From the NCBI GenBank assembly GCA_900752115.1, contig CAADUC010000045.1, positions 1 to 7,161 of the forward strand: DNA of 7,161 nt, given 5' to 3'. Position numbers and translations under genes: made by a program. The notes beneath the pieces were generated by a model. That model saw only the letters and a program-made list of their open reading frames with translations. It ran no database searches and had not been told where the DNA came from. Positions 1-5,719 of the stretch are shown here, one piece after another. Numbering within the stretch: the stretch's first letter is position 1; each line of letters opens with the position of its first letter. The stretch comes from Clostridia bacterium (GTDB lineage: Bacteria; Bacillota; Clostridia; Oscillospirales; Acutalibacteraceae).

Positions 1-759
1 CGCACTGCTTTCTCCCGAGGAGGAAGCGGAGCTGTTGTCCGGCATATGGGAAGCCGTTTCCTTCATAATATCTTTAACGGGCTTTTCCAGCCACTCCTTA
101 ACGTCAATGGTTTCGGGATCCGAGGCCGTTTCCTTGAGCTGTTCGACAAGCGTCAGCTTTCCGGGGCTCACGCCGAGCTCCTTGGCGGCCTGTACCTTGC
201 CTTCGTCGACCGTCATAGCGGCGACGACGACTTCTTTCTCGCTCTCCTGTGTCGCGCGGAGCGCCGTCTCCTTGGCGTTCTCGGCAAGGCGGGCAGCCTC
301 CTGTTCATCGTGGGAGGATGCGGCAATCACCATGCCGCCCGGCTCGTCGCCGTCAAAATAGCCGTCCTCGGCAATTTGTTTGACGGTGATGGAGATCGCG
401 TCTTCAATGCTGCGGTTGTTCAGCGTGCCGACCTCCTGCAGGAGCTCGTCGCCGTCCCCGTTGACCGCCTCCACGGAGAGCACAAGGCCCAGCCGGTTCA
501 GCGTGTACTGCAGGGAAGGATTGACGTCGAGACTGACGAGAGAATACGGGGAAAGATAGGTGTGAATTCCGGCTCCCACAATCAGGAAGACGGCGGCGGC
601 CGCAGCGGCCAGCACCGCAAGCTGACGGGAGAACCCGCCCCGGCGCACGTCGATTGTCTGGCCCACCGCGTAGGCATGGTTCTTCACTTTGAAGACGCTG
701 CCGTCGCGTCCGAGCGCCGCCGCGGTTTCGCCGCGGATTTCGACAATGACTGCTTTCAT
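1..759 (-). CDS. rsgI: RsgI-like membrane anti-sigma-I factor, N-terminal 253 residues (3' end outside window)
   Basis: Seen: an open frame from ATG at 759 to the window edge with no stop. Residues 1-45 form a small cytoplasmic domain (begins MKAVIVEIRGETAAAL), followed by one Ala/Val-rich membrane helix at about 47-65. After it comes the conserved stretch SLDVNPSLQYTLNRLG (77-91), then SIEDAISITVKQIAEDGYF and a charged, Ala/Glu-rich segment turning Ser-rich at the edge. Family knowledge: the RsgI N-terminus binds SigI at the membrane, and the Asn-Pro of the DVNP motif (N80-P81 here) is the autoproteolysis site described for RsgI proteins; a variable outer domain senses the signal, often polysaccharide in Clostridia. 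That domain is not visible, so the ligand is unknown. The start is firm: the ATG overlaps the sigI stop by one base and has AAAGGAG eight bases upstream. Production is therefore tied to sigI translation. The symbol is by family resemblance. Confidence 0.88.
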   Translation of the reverse strand, partial: MKAVIVEIRGETAAALGRDGSVFKVKNHAYAVGQTIDVRRGGFSRQLAVLAAAAAAVFLIVGAGIHTYLSPYSLVSLDVNPSLQYTLNRLGLVLSVEAVNGDGDELLQEVGTLNNRSIEDAISITVKQIAEDGYFDGDEPGGMVIAASSHDEQEAARLAENAKETALRATQESEKEVVVAAMTVDEGKVQAAKELGVSPGKLTLVEQLKETASDPETIDVKEWLEKPVKDIMKETASHMPDNSSASSSGESSA

Positions 760-1532
760 CAACGGGGCTCCTTTCGGATAAAACGCATATACTCGGCCAG
801 GCCCGGATAGTCGCCCGCGAGAATGATCGCGGCGGCGATGATATATTTACGGTGACGGTCGAGCAGCTTGCGCGATACGCCGGAGCGTTCCTCCAACGCC
901 TTCATCGGCAGCAGGCCCGTGCGCAGGAGATTTTCCCGCAGCAGAGGCGTGTCCAGCAGCGTGTTGACGGCCTTCGCGCAGCTTTCCCTGGTCCGGCCCG
1001 CCTTCGGCGAGCACGAGGCCAGATCGAAGAACGAAAACCCAAACCGGGAGAATTCCTGGTTCGCGGCCTCGATCTCCTCCCTGAGACTGTATTCCTCCGT
1101 CCGCGCCGTTTTTTTCGCCACCGCGAGACGGAGCTCAAGACCTTCCTCCTCGTCGGAGGGGTCCGCGTCAAAAATGGTTGGATCCACGGAAAGCTCGGCG
1201 CTTCGCGCCCTGTTCCTGCGAAACTGATCCGTCAGGCGGCGGCGGATGACAACCTCCGCGAAGCCCTGCAGGCTTCCCTTCTCCGGATCGTAGTCCTGCA
1301 CCGCCTGCGCGAACGCCTGCAGGGCAATGGACCATTCGTCGTCCTCCTTGGTCACATACCGCCGTGACACCGTGGAGGCGGTCCTCAGAATGAAATGCTC
1401 GTTCTCGCGGACAAGCCGCTCGAGCTCCTCCTCGTTTACCGGGGTTCCGAGGACCGCACCCTCCTTTGCGGAATTTTCGCTCCGCTGTTCCTTCCCGTGT
1501 CCATGGAAAATAGATCGTTGCATTATTCTCAT
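759..1532 (-). CDS. sigI: RNA polymerase sigma factor of the SigI family, 257 aa
   Basis: Alternative sigma factor that directs RNA polymerase to a dedicated promoter set and is held inactive by the RsgI-like protein encoded next. Seen: a sigma-2-like region at about residues 56-107 (RRYVTKEDDEWSIALQAFAQ, then DYDPEKGSLQGFAEVVIRRR), an acidic linker with a run of Glu/Asp, and a SigI-type C-terminal domain at about 212-252 with SGVSRKLLDRHRKYIIAAAI followed by AGDYPGLAEYMRF. It lacks an ordinary sigma-4 region, as expected for this family. The frame stays open to 1637, but the first 35 residues are Cys/Arg/Lys-rich, unlike SigI N-termini. The ATG at 1532 has AGAG seven bases upstream and gives the normal family length; the ATG at 1523 is the alternative. 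The stop codon overlaps the rsgI start, so the two are co-translated. Targets cannot be read from the window. Confidence 0.9.
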   Translation of the reverse strand: MRIMQRSIFHGHGKEQRSENSAKEGAVLGTPVNEEELERLVRENEHFILRTASTVSRRYVTKEDDEWSIALQAFAQAVQDYDPEKGSLQGFAEVVIRRRLTDQFRRNRARSAELSVDPTIFDADPSDEEEGLELRLAVAKKTARTEEYSLREEIEAANQEFSRFGFSFFDLASCSPKAGRTRESCAKAVNTLLDTPLLRENLLRTGLLPMKALEERSGVSRKLLDRHRKYIIAAAIILAGDYPGLAEYMRFIRKEPR

Positions 1533-1580
1533 TCGCAATCTCTTTTCTGAATTTTGGGGTCGGATCAAAAAAATTTTTTT
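1532..1580 (-). promoter_or_regulatory. possible sigma-I-dependent promoter with upstream A/T tract
   Basis: On the minus strand CCCCAAAA (1559-1552) is followed after exactly 16 bases by CGAA (1535-1532). Eight bases further upstream lies A7T7 (1580-1567), which could act as an UP element. A C-rich -35 followed by CGAA at -10 is how I recall sigma-I promoters being described, and sigI operons are often autoregulated. The difficulty is position: transcription would begin at about 1526, so the message would be leaderless or nearly so from the ATG at 1523. It may be a chance match. Confidence 0.3.
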
Positions 1581-1678
1581 AAAGCAGACGTTTTTCTTCC
1601 TCCGGCAAGAGGCCGCGCCGCAAAAGCCGAAACACAAGCGCGGAAAGCCGGATCGCCGCAGTCTGCCATCATAGCCAT
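1565..1678 (-). CDS. possible 37-aa leader ORF upstream of sigI (doubtful)
   Basis: Seen: TAAGGTGATT directly before an ATG at 1678, a fair Shine-Dalgarno match, then 37 codons (begins MAMMADCGDPAFRACVSAF) ending in a TGA placed right after the A7T7 tract. No known family is recognised. The peptide is Ala/Arg-rich with three Cys. The frame ends 32 bases before the sigI start and lies one base out of the sigI frame. It might be a leader peptide, or untranslated 5' DNA with a chance frame. Only the ribosome-binding site speaks for it. Confidence 0.2.
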   Translation of the reverse strand: MAMMADCGDPAFRACVSAFAARPLAGGRKTSALKKFF

Positions 1679-1929
1679 AATCACCTTATTTTAACACGGC
1701 TGAGAAGGAGGGAATGTTACAAATCCGCAAATTTTTTTCAATTTTAAGAAAAGTGAGCAAAAAGAGGCCGCTGCAAAACAGCCTTACAAAAAATGATACA
1801 CAAAAACCGGTCCCCGAAAAAAGCAGAAACGCTTCTCTCGAGGGCCGATTTTCCCTGCCTGTTTTGAATCTCTTGTGCGGACTGCTCTTGCGGTTTTACT
1901 CTGCAGATGTTCCCCCATGTGTCCATTTT
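1679..1929. other. intergenic DNA without a recognisable gene
   Basis: A plus-strand frame runs through this stretch from 1714, but its first 72 residues are Lys/Ser/Leu-rich, match nothing I recognise, and its AAGGAGGG sits only one base from the ATG, too close to serve as a ribosome-binding site. There are T-rich runs near 1731-1745. I see no RNA gene and no convincing promoter for the XRE remnant that follows. Confidence 0.5.
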
Positions 1930-2100
1930 CCGCAGCGCGAGGCTGCCATCTACTGCGACATCACGGGGAAGGCATACCAAAACTACGAGCTGATGACGCG
2001 GGAACCAAAGCTGGAGATTCTGGTCCGCATCGCGGATCTCTTTGAGGTTTCGCTCGACTATCTCACCGGGCGAACGGATTGCAGACCGGTAAAACATTGA
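1930..2100 (+). pseudogene. remnant of an XRE/Cro-CI-type repressor, first helix missing
   Basis: Seen: 56 codons reading PQREAAIYCDITGKAYQNYE, then LMTREPKLEILVRIADLF, then EVSLDYLTGRTD and a short tail to TGA. This matches helices 2-5 of the common Firmicute XRE domain, whose usual form is TQKEVAEYLGITRQAYQNYE followed by REPSLEILIKIADFFDVSLDYLLGRTD. The roughly 20 residues of helix 1, normally before TQ, are absent: the upstream codons in this frame (LRFYSADVPPCVHF) do not resemble it, and I do not find it in the other two plus frames. There is no start codon with a ribosome-binding site at a suitable place. The preserved part is well conserved, so the damage looks fairly recent or was caused by a rearrangement near 1930. 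An intact protein would bind DNA as a dimer and repress nearby genes; this piece probably does nothing. Confidence 0.65.
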
Positions 2101-2143
2101 AGGGCCAGGCGCCTCCCGGGTGGGAGACGCCTGTCCCTTCAAT
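2096..2143. terminator. 22-bp near-perfect hairpin, probable bidirectional terminator
   Basis: Left arm 2096-2117 pairs with right arm 2122-2143 with two mismatches (2105/2134 and 2112/2127) and a GGGT loop. The XRE remnant's stop codon lies inside the left arm. Flanking T tracts are weak: on the minus strand the stem is followed by GTTTTACC, on the plus strand by an AT-rich stretch. It can end plus-strand transcripts from the XRE remnant and minus-strand read-through from the nucleotidase gene, whose stop is about 130 bases away. Confidence 0.6.
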
Positions 2144-2234
2144 TACAATAAGCAAATAATTTTAAAAATATTACAATTAGGACGGAATATTCTGCACGGA
2201 ACCCCTTCAAAGAGTCCCTGTACGCGTCGCCGCG

Positions 2235-2262
2235 GAGCGCCATTGCCTCGTGCGAGGCGCTC
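2235..2262 (-). terminator. weak hairpin just downstream of the nucleotidase gene
   Basis: GAGCGCC (2235-2241) pairs with GGCGCTC (2256-2262), and inside it GCCTC and GAGGC can form an alternative 5-bp stem. It starts ten bases after the stop codon on the minus strand. There is no T tract, so termination here is doubtful; the longer hairpin at 2096-2143 is the better candidate. Between the two, around 2142-2192, is an AT-rich stretch with the octamer ATTACAAT twice, 28 bases apart. Confidence 0.25.
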
Positions 2263-2271
2263 TCCCACGCC

Positions 2272-4068
2272 TTACGCCCGGCGGCGCATCACCACAACAA
2301 CCGCGGCGGCAGCGATCACCACGATGGCCGCCACCGCGATCCATACGCCCGCGCCGCCGTCCGACGCAGGCTCAGCCTCAGAGGACACAACGGCCGAGGA
2401 CACGGTCTCCGGCTCTTTGGAGGAGGCAGGAGCGGAGGACGGCGCCTGAGAGGATTCCGCCTGTGCCGATCCCTCGGTAAACACCGTGCGGTCCAGCGAA
2501 ACCGTCCAGTCCGAAGCATCCTCGTACTGTCCGGAGAGGTAGCGCAGGATCAGCTCGTCGCACGCGCCGTACTGATTCAGCTCCTCCGCGGCGGCCAGAG
2601 CCGGATAATCCCCGCTCGCCGCGACAAAGTTGTTTGTCGCGAGCACATAGGTCTTTTCCGGGTCAAGGACGCGCTTTCCCACACGAACCTCCACGACGCG
2701 TGAGCCGTCCGCCGCATCGGGATCCCAGGTGACGGAAATACCGCTCCACTGCAGGAACGAGCCGGACTCCTCCGGCCACGCGGTTTCTTCTCCCGCGTCC
2801 CATGCCGCCTGATTGCGCAGGCCGAGCGAGAGCGACGTCTCCAGCATATCGAGGATCGTCTGTCCCGTGACCTCCTTGGTCACCACATAATTGCCGAAGG
2901 GAGCCACGCCGATCACGTCGCCCGACGTCACGTCTCCCTCGGGCAGGCCTCCGCGGATACCGCCCGCGTTTTCACAGGCCAGATCGGCCCCTGTCTCCGC
3001 CAGGTATGCGTCGCAGACCACGGTTCCGACGGCTGTCTGGCCGCAGCGCACCGCCTCCCAGCTGTACGCCGCCTCCTGCGGCGACGAGGCAATCATGTTG
3101 CCGAGGATCGCGCTCTGCCGCTGCTCAATCCCTTCCACAAGGCCGGCCACGCCCGCATCCTCCTCGAGCTCCTGCGCCTGGGAGGCGCTCACCAGCACCT
3201 CGCAGTCCGTGCTCAGATCGACGGGACGGCCCGTCTCGCGGTCGACCGTCAGCGTCAGCACGCCGACGTTTTCAAAATAGGCTCCCGTCTGGACGCACAG
3301 AGCCTGTCCTTCGCCGTCCTTCCAGTCGACCAGACGGTTTTCCGCATCGTGCGTGTGGCCGTCAATAACCACATCGATACCCGTTGTCTCCGAGACAAGC
3401 CGCTCGCTGGTCCAGGAAAGCTCCGGGGAATCCCCCATGTGGGCCAGCACGATAATGACGGTGCAGCCTTCGCCGTGCAGGCGGTCAATCTCCTTCTGGA
3501 CATACTCGGCGGGATCGGCAAAGACGAGCCCTTCCACGTTGGAGGGAGCGGTATCGCCGTAGATATCGGGGCTTGTCACGCCGATCAAACCGACGCGGAA
3601 GCCCTGCACCGAAAGCCCCACGGAGGGCGTGAACACCGGCTGTTCCGTGTCCTCATAGAGGACGTTGCAGCTGAGGACCGGCGTGCCGCTGTCCGTACCG
3701 AGCTCGGCCAGATGGGCATAGCCATAGTTAAAATCGTGATTGCCGGGCGTCATGGCCGTGTAGCCGACCGCTTTGAACAGCTCCGCAATGGCTCCGCCGC
3801 GCTCCACCGTGGCGAACGGCAGGCCGTGAAAGGCGTCTCCGGCGTCGAGAATGAGGTCGGCACACTGACCGTCCCCGTTCACAATCGTCTGCAGTCTGGC
3901 ATAGCCGACGGTATCCTCCCCGGCGGCATAGCGGCCGTGCGTGTCGTTCGTATGCACGATGCGGATCGTGCCCGTGTCCGCGTCCGCAAAGACGTTCTCC
4001 GGAGGCTGGACCGCCGTGAATACAAAAATGAGGCAGACGGCAAGCACGTATTGCAGCGTTTTCTTCAT
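2272..4068 (-). CDS. cell-surface 5'-nucleotidase / UshA-type metallophosphoesterase, 598 aa
   Basis: Probably hydrolyses extracellular nucleotides to nucleosides and phosphate for salvage. Seen: signal peptide at residues 1-29 (MKKTLQYVLAVCLIFVF, cut near ADA). The metallophosphatase domain (about 34-280) has its metal-ligand motifs: HTNDTHG (39-45), LDAGD (74-78), GNHDF (109-113), VLAHMG (207-212) and DGHTHD (236-241). The 5'-nucleotidase C-terminal domain (about 345-510) has ENAGGIRG (366-373), APFGNYV (389-395) and SGDYPAL (485-491), with F391 and Y488 in the places of the base-stacking aromatics. A Ser/Glu/Ala-rich spacer (533-570) leads to one membrane helix (574-594) and a MRRRA tail. 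The tail is anchored by the helix, with no LPXTG motif. The start has AAAGGAGAG nine to ten bases upstream of the ATG. It stands alone: an rpsI-type terminator lies upstream and hairpins downstream. Substrate (AMP, UDP-sugar, cyclic nucleotide) cannot be told from sequence. Confidence 0.93.
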   Translation of the reverse strand: MKKTLQYVLAVCLIFVFTAVQPPENVFADADTGTIRIVHTNDTHGRYAAGEDTVGYARLQTIVNGDGQCADLILDAGDAFHGLPFATVERGGAIAELFKAVGYTAMTPGNHDFNYGYAHLAELGTDSGTPVLSCNVLYEDTEQPVFTPSVGLSVQGFRVGLIGVTSPDIYGDTAPSNVEGLVFADPAEYVQKEIDRLHGEGCTVIIVLAHMGDSPELSWTSERLVSETTGIDVVIDGHTHDAENRLVDWKDGEGQALCVQTGAYFENVGVLTLTVDRETGRPVDLSTDCEVLVSASQAQELEEDAGVAGLVEGIEQRQSAILGNMIASSPQEAAYSWEAVRCGQTAVGTVVCDAYLAETGADLACENAGGIRGGLPEGDVTSGDVIGVAPFGNYVVTKEVTGQTILDMLETSLSLGLRNQAAWDAGEETAWPEESGSFLQWSGISVTWDPDAADGSRVVEVRVGKRVLDPEKTYVLATNNFVAASGDYPALAAAEELNQYGACDELILRYLSGQYEDASDWTVSLDRTVFTEGSAQAESSQAPSSAPASSKEPETVSSAVVSSEAEPASDGGAGVWIAVAAIVVIAAAAVVVVMRRRA

Positions 4069-4113
4069 CCGATCTCTCTCCTTTCCCGCAGGCGGAACGC
4101 GCCGCCGCGCGGA

Positions 4114-4147
4114 GGCGGGCCGTGCTCCCGAGAGAGCGCGGCCCGCC
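4114..4147. other. 14-bp GC-rich hairpin ahead of the nucleotidase gene
   Basis: Left arm 4114-4127 pairs with 4134-4147 through 13 Watson-Crick pairs and one G-U in plus-strand RNA (one mismatch in minus-strand RNA), with a six-base loop. It lies between the terminator at 4159-4193 and the nucleotidase ribosome-binding site. It has no T tract. It may be 5' leader structure or a second terminator stem. The 4069-4158 stretch is almost all G and C, and I see no convincing promoter for the nucleotidase in it. Confidence 0.45.
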
Positions 4148-4158
4148 CGTGACAGAAA

Positions 4159-4193
4159 AGGAGGATGCTTCCCGCAGCCGGGAGCATCCTCCT
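4159..4193 (-). terminator. strong intrinsic terminator, native to rpsI
   Basis: A 15-bp stem with one bulged base: AGGAGGATGCT plus CCCG on one side, CGGG plus AGCATCCTCCT on the other, loop CAGC. On the minus strand it is followed by TTTTCTGT. It begins 24 bases after the stop codon of the S9 tail at 4217, the usual place for the terminator of an rplM-rpsI operon. In the present arrangement it ends transcripts coming from the integrase genes. Confidence 0.85.
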
Positions 4194-4216
4194 GTAAAGG
4201 CCAAAGCAGAGTGCAA

Positions 4217-4267
4217 TTATCTCTTGGAGAACTGCGGCGCGCGACGGGCTGCCTTGAGGCCGTATTT
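4217..4267 (-). pseudogene. rpsI: 3'-terminal fragment of rpsI (ribosomal protein S9), 16 codons plus stop
   Basis: On the minus strand the frame reads KYGLKAARRAPQFSKR and then TAA. This is the near-invariant C-terminus of bacterial ribosomal protein S9, whose SKR tail reaches the decoding site in the 30S subunit. Immediately upstream the codons give SSLRRL, where S9 has an ERK/VERK-like stretch, and the frame continues without S9 similarity to an in-frame TAG at 4336-4334. There is no start codon with a ribosome-binding site. So this is not a decayed whole gene but a sharply cut tail, explained by integration of the element to its right. A functional S9 must be encoded elsewhere, most likely at the far end of the element. 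Confidence 0.85.
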
Positions 4268-4270
4268 CAA
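4217..4270 (-). other. attachment site (att) of the integrative element, within the rpsI 3' end
   Basis: The loss of S9 similarity near 4267 marks the outer limit of shared sequence between element and chromosome. The crossover should lie inside the conserved 3' end of rpsI (about 50 bases), and a direct copy should sit at the other end of the element. Tyrosine recombinases that use the 3' end of a conserved gene usually restore its reading frame with element DNA; rpsI is a known target of some Firmicute integrative elements. The exact core cannot be fixed without the other end. The adjoining 4268-4362 has the hexamer CCTCGG twice with an 8-base period, a possible but unproven recombinase arm site. 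Confidence 0.7.
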
Positions 4271-4362
4271 TCGTCTGAGCGATGATTTTCCTTGATATTC
4301 CGGGCTTTTTTGAGCCTCGGCCCCTCGGTTGTCCTATTCCTTAACCAAAAAACAGGCCACTT

Positions 4363-5574
4363 TTACGAGGGGACAGCTTGATGAAATGCAGAATTTACTA
4401 CATCGAATAGCTGTTCTGGTTTATTATACTTTACTCTTGCATAGATGTCCATAGTTGTCTTGCTGTTCTCATGTCCGGCAAGGTACTGGACCGTCTTGGG
4501 GTCAACACCTGCATACAGAAGATTGGTGATGTAGGTATGCCGCAGCAGGTGCGGTGTCACATCGAAGTCCAGGCTATACACAATGTTGGGATTGTTTTTC
4601 TGATGTCCTCCCAGACTCGGCTGAACAGTGTACTTGATGCTCTGTCCGTTCACATACTTATAATAGGTACGCTCCTTGGTAGACCGAACAACGATGTACT
4701 GCCAGACACGTTTGAACTGCGAATATGACAAGGGCTGTCCCTCACTATCGGCAATCACATATTCCGATTTGGAGGCAGCCTTGGCTTCCCGCAGACAATT
4801 CACAAGGCATTTGGGAATGGGAATATCCCTTCTTGCTGCTTTCGTCTTAAGCGTTGTAGAGATAACCGGTCTGTTATGCTCTGATCGCCATGCGCGCCGC
4901 ACAGAGATATATGGAGTGGGTGCATCGAGGAACACACAATCCCATTGCAAGGCGAGAGCTTCTTCTCGGCGCAGACCGGCATATAAGCCGATCATGGTAA
5001 ACAGATACGGCGGAAGTCCTTTGACGGTTTCCAGCAGCACTTCCACCTGCTGGTCTGTCAGCGAATCTTTCTTTTGGGTCGGTTTCCCTCCTTTTGCCGA
5101 AATCCCCTCACACGGATTGTATTCCAGCAACTGGCTCCGCTCTGCCGAGTAAAAAATGCACTTGAGGAGCATATTCACCGTATTGTGCAGGCTCTCGGAC
5201 TTATTGGACAATGGGATCAGCGCCAGACGAATATCATCCGCTGTTACTTCCTCCATATACATATCTCCCAAAGGCTTGATAATGTAGTTCTTCATATTGG
5301 AGGCGTAGCCCTTCAGTGTAGCCGGCGACACTTTTGCGGATTGCATCAACAGCCACTTCTCACAATACTCGGCCACAGTAGGATGCTCCCGGTGGAAGAT
5401 GATCTCCGCTACCTGGCGTCTCGCCTCCTGCTCTTTATCGTACAGTTCCTCGCAGGTAGTCCCATACAAGCTCACCTGCTTGCCGTCTGCGTCCAGAATC
5501 CGGGTTCTGTAATACAGGACACCCTTTCGTGTGACGGTTCCATATTGAGGTATGTTTTTTTTCTTCTTTGCCAT
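4363..5574 (-). CDS. tyrosine recombinase/integrase, 403 aa (att-proximal copy)
   Basis: Catalyses site-specific integration and excision by DNA cleavage through a covalent tyrosine-DNA intermediate. Seen: an N-terminal arm-binding-like domain (7-60, IPQYGTV...YYRTRILDADGK); a core-binding SAM-like domain (65-150, PTVAEYCEKWLLMQS); and a catalytic domain (170-390) with R202 in AGLRREE, K243/K245 in LKTKAARR, H342 and R345 in PHLLRHTY, H368 in LAGHENS and Y378 in MDIYARV. All catalytic residues are present and the length is typical of Tn916-type integrases. An upstream TTG at 5634 keeps the frame open, but it lies in the promoter region and has no ribosome-binding site; ATG 5574 has AAAGGA eight bases before it and aligns with the start of the second integrase. 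It is the gene closest to the att site, hence the better candidate for the rpsI-specific enzyme. No clear terminator follows it before the S9 tail. Confidence 0.93.
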   Translation of the reverse strand: MAKKKKNIPQYGTVTRKGVLYYRTRILDADGKQVSLYGTTCEELYDKEQEARRQVAEIIFHREHPTVAEYCEKWLLMQSAKVSPATLKGYASNMKNYIIKPLGDMYMEEVTADDIRLALIPLSNKSESLHNTVNMLLKCIFYSAERSQLLEYNPCEGISAKGGKPTQKKDSLTDQQVEVLLETVKGLPPYLFTMIGLYAGLRREEALALQWDCVFLDAPTPYISVRRAWRSEHNRPVISTTLKTKAARRDIPIPKCLVNCLREAKAASKSEYVIADSEGQPLSYSQFKRVWQYIVVRSTKERTYYKYVNGQSIKYTVQPSLGGHQKNNPNIVYSLDFDVTPHLLRHTYITNLLYAGVDPKTVQYLAGHENSKTTMDIYARVKYNKPEQLFDVVNSAFHQAVPS

Positions 5575-5616
5575 AATTAATTTCCTTTCTCGCGTGGTGA
5601 TGTATCTACACCTCCT

Positions 5617-5651
5617 TTTTATCAGAGATTTCAAATTGAATCAAAGATACG
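5617..5651 (-). promoter_or_regulatory. promoter-like region of the att-proximal integrase gene
   Basis: On the minus strand CGTATCTTTGATT is followed by TCTGATAAAA, giving a TTGATT-like -35 and a GATAAA-like -10 with a rather short 15-base gap. The same layout with the same spacing precedes the second integrase, which is the main support. Just downstream an AAGGAGG (about 5609-5616) sits with no start codon at a usable distance; it appears to be an orphan Shine-Dalgarno. Confidence 0.45.
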
Positions 5652-5664
5652 GCCAAGGAAAAAC

Positions 5665-5694
5665 TAAGAGCGAGACATCCTTGTCTCGCTCTTA
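5665..5694 (-). terminator. intrinsic terminator of the second integrase gene
   Basis: A perfect 13-bp stem (5665-5677 with 5682-5694, core AAGAGCGAGACA) and a four-base loop, followed on the minus strand by AGTTTTTCC, or CTTAGTTTTTCC counting the last stem bases. It begins 26 bases after the stop codon of the second integrase and lies just ahead of the promoter-like region of the first, so the two integrase genes look like separate transcription units. Minus-strand RNA should terminate well; on the plus strand the tail ACTTCATTTT is weaker. Confidence 0.88.
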
Positions 5695-5719
5695 CTTCAT
5701 TTTCTGAATTGTTCGGAAC

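Noticed and set aside
46..810. 254-codon plus-strand frame opposite rsgI
   Set aside because: It lies antisense to the rsgI frame, which has recognisable family motifs; it reads through to the end of sigI without a ribosome-binding site and looks like a high-GC shadow.
1533..1637. 35-residue N-terminal extension of SigI
   Set aside because: Cys- and Lys-rich residues unlike SigI N-termini and no ribosome-binding site at the far start; the ATG at 1532 fits the family length.
1744..2142. 132-codon minus-strand frame across the XRE remnant
   Set aside because: Antisense to recognisable XRE codons and starts in the hairpin; no family resemblance.
2142..2177. Two ATTACAAT copies 28 bases apart as an iteron or operator pair
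   Set aside because: Two short AT-rich copies in an AT-rich stretch are expected by chance.
3349..4152. 267-codon plus-strand frame opposite the nucleotidase gene
   Set aside because: Antisense to a gene with clear metallophosphatase motifs; His/Arg-rich composition typical of a shadow frame.
5575..5634. 20-residue N-terminal extension of the att-proximal integrase
   Set aside because: It starts at a TTG within the promoter-like block and breaks the exact alignment with the second integrase.
4258..5653. GGCCGTAT shared between the S9 tail (plus strand) and the region upstream of the att-proximal integrase (minus strand), as a possible second att copy
   Set aside because: Only eight bases, in inverted orientation, with no further S9 sequence around the second copy; also no S9-like tail lies between the two integrases, so a stacked-element junction is not supported there.
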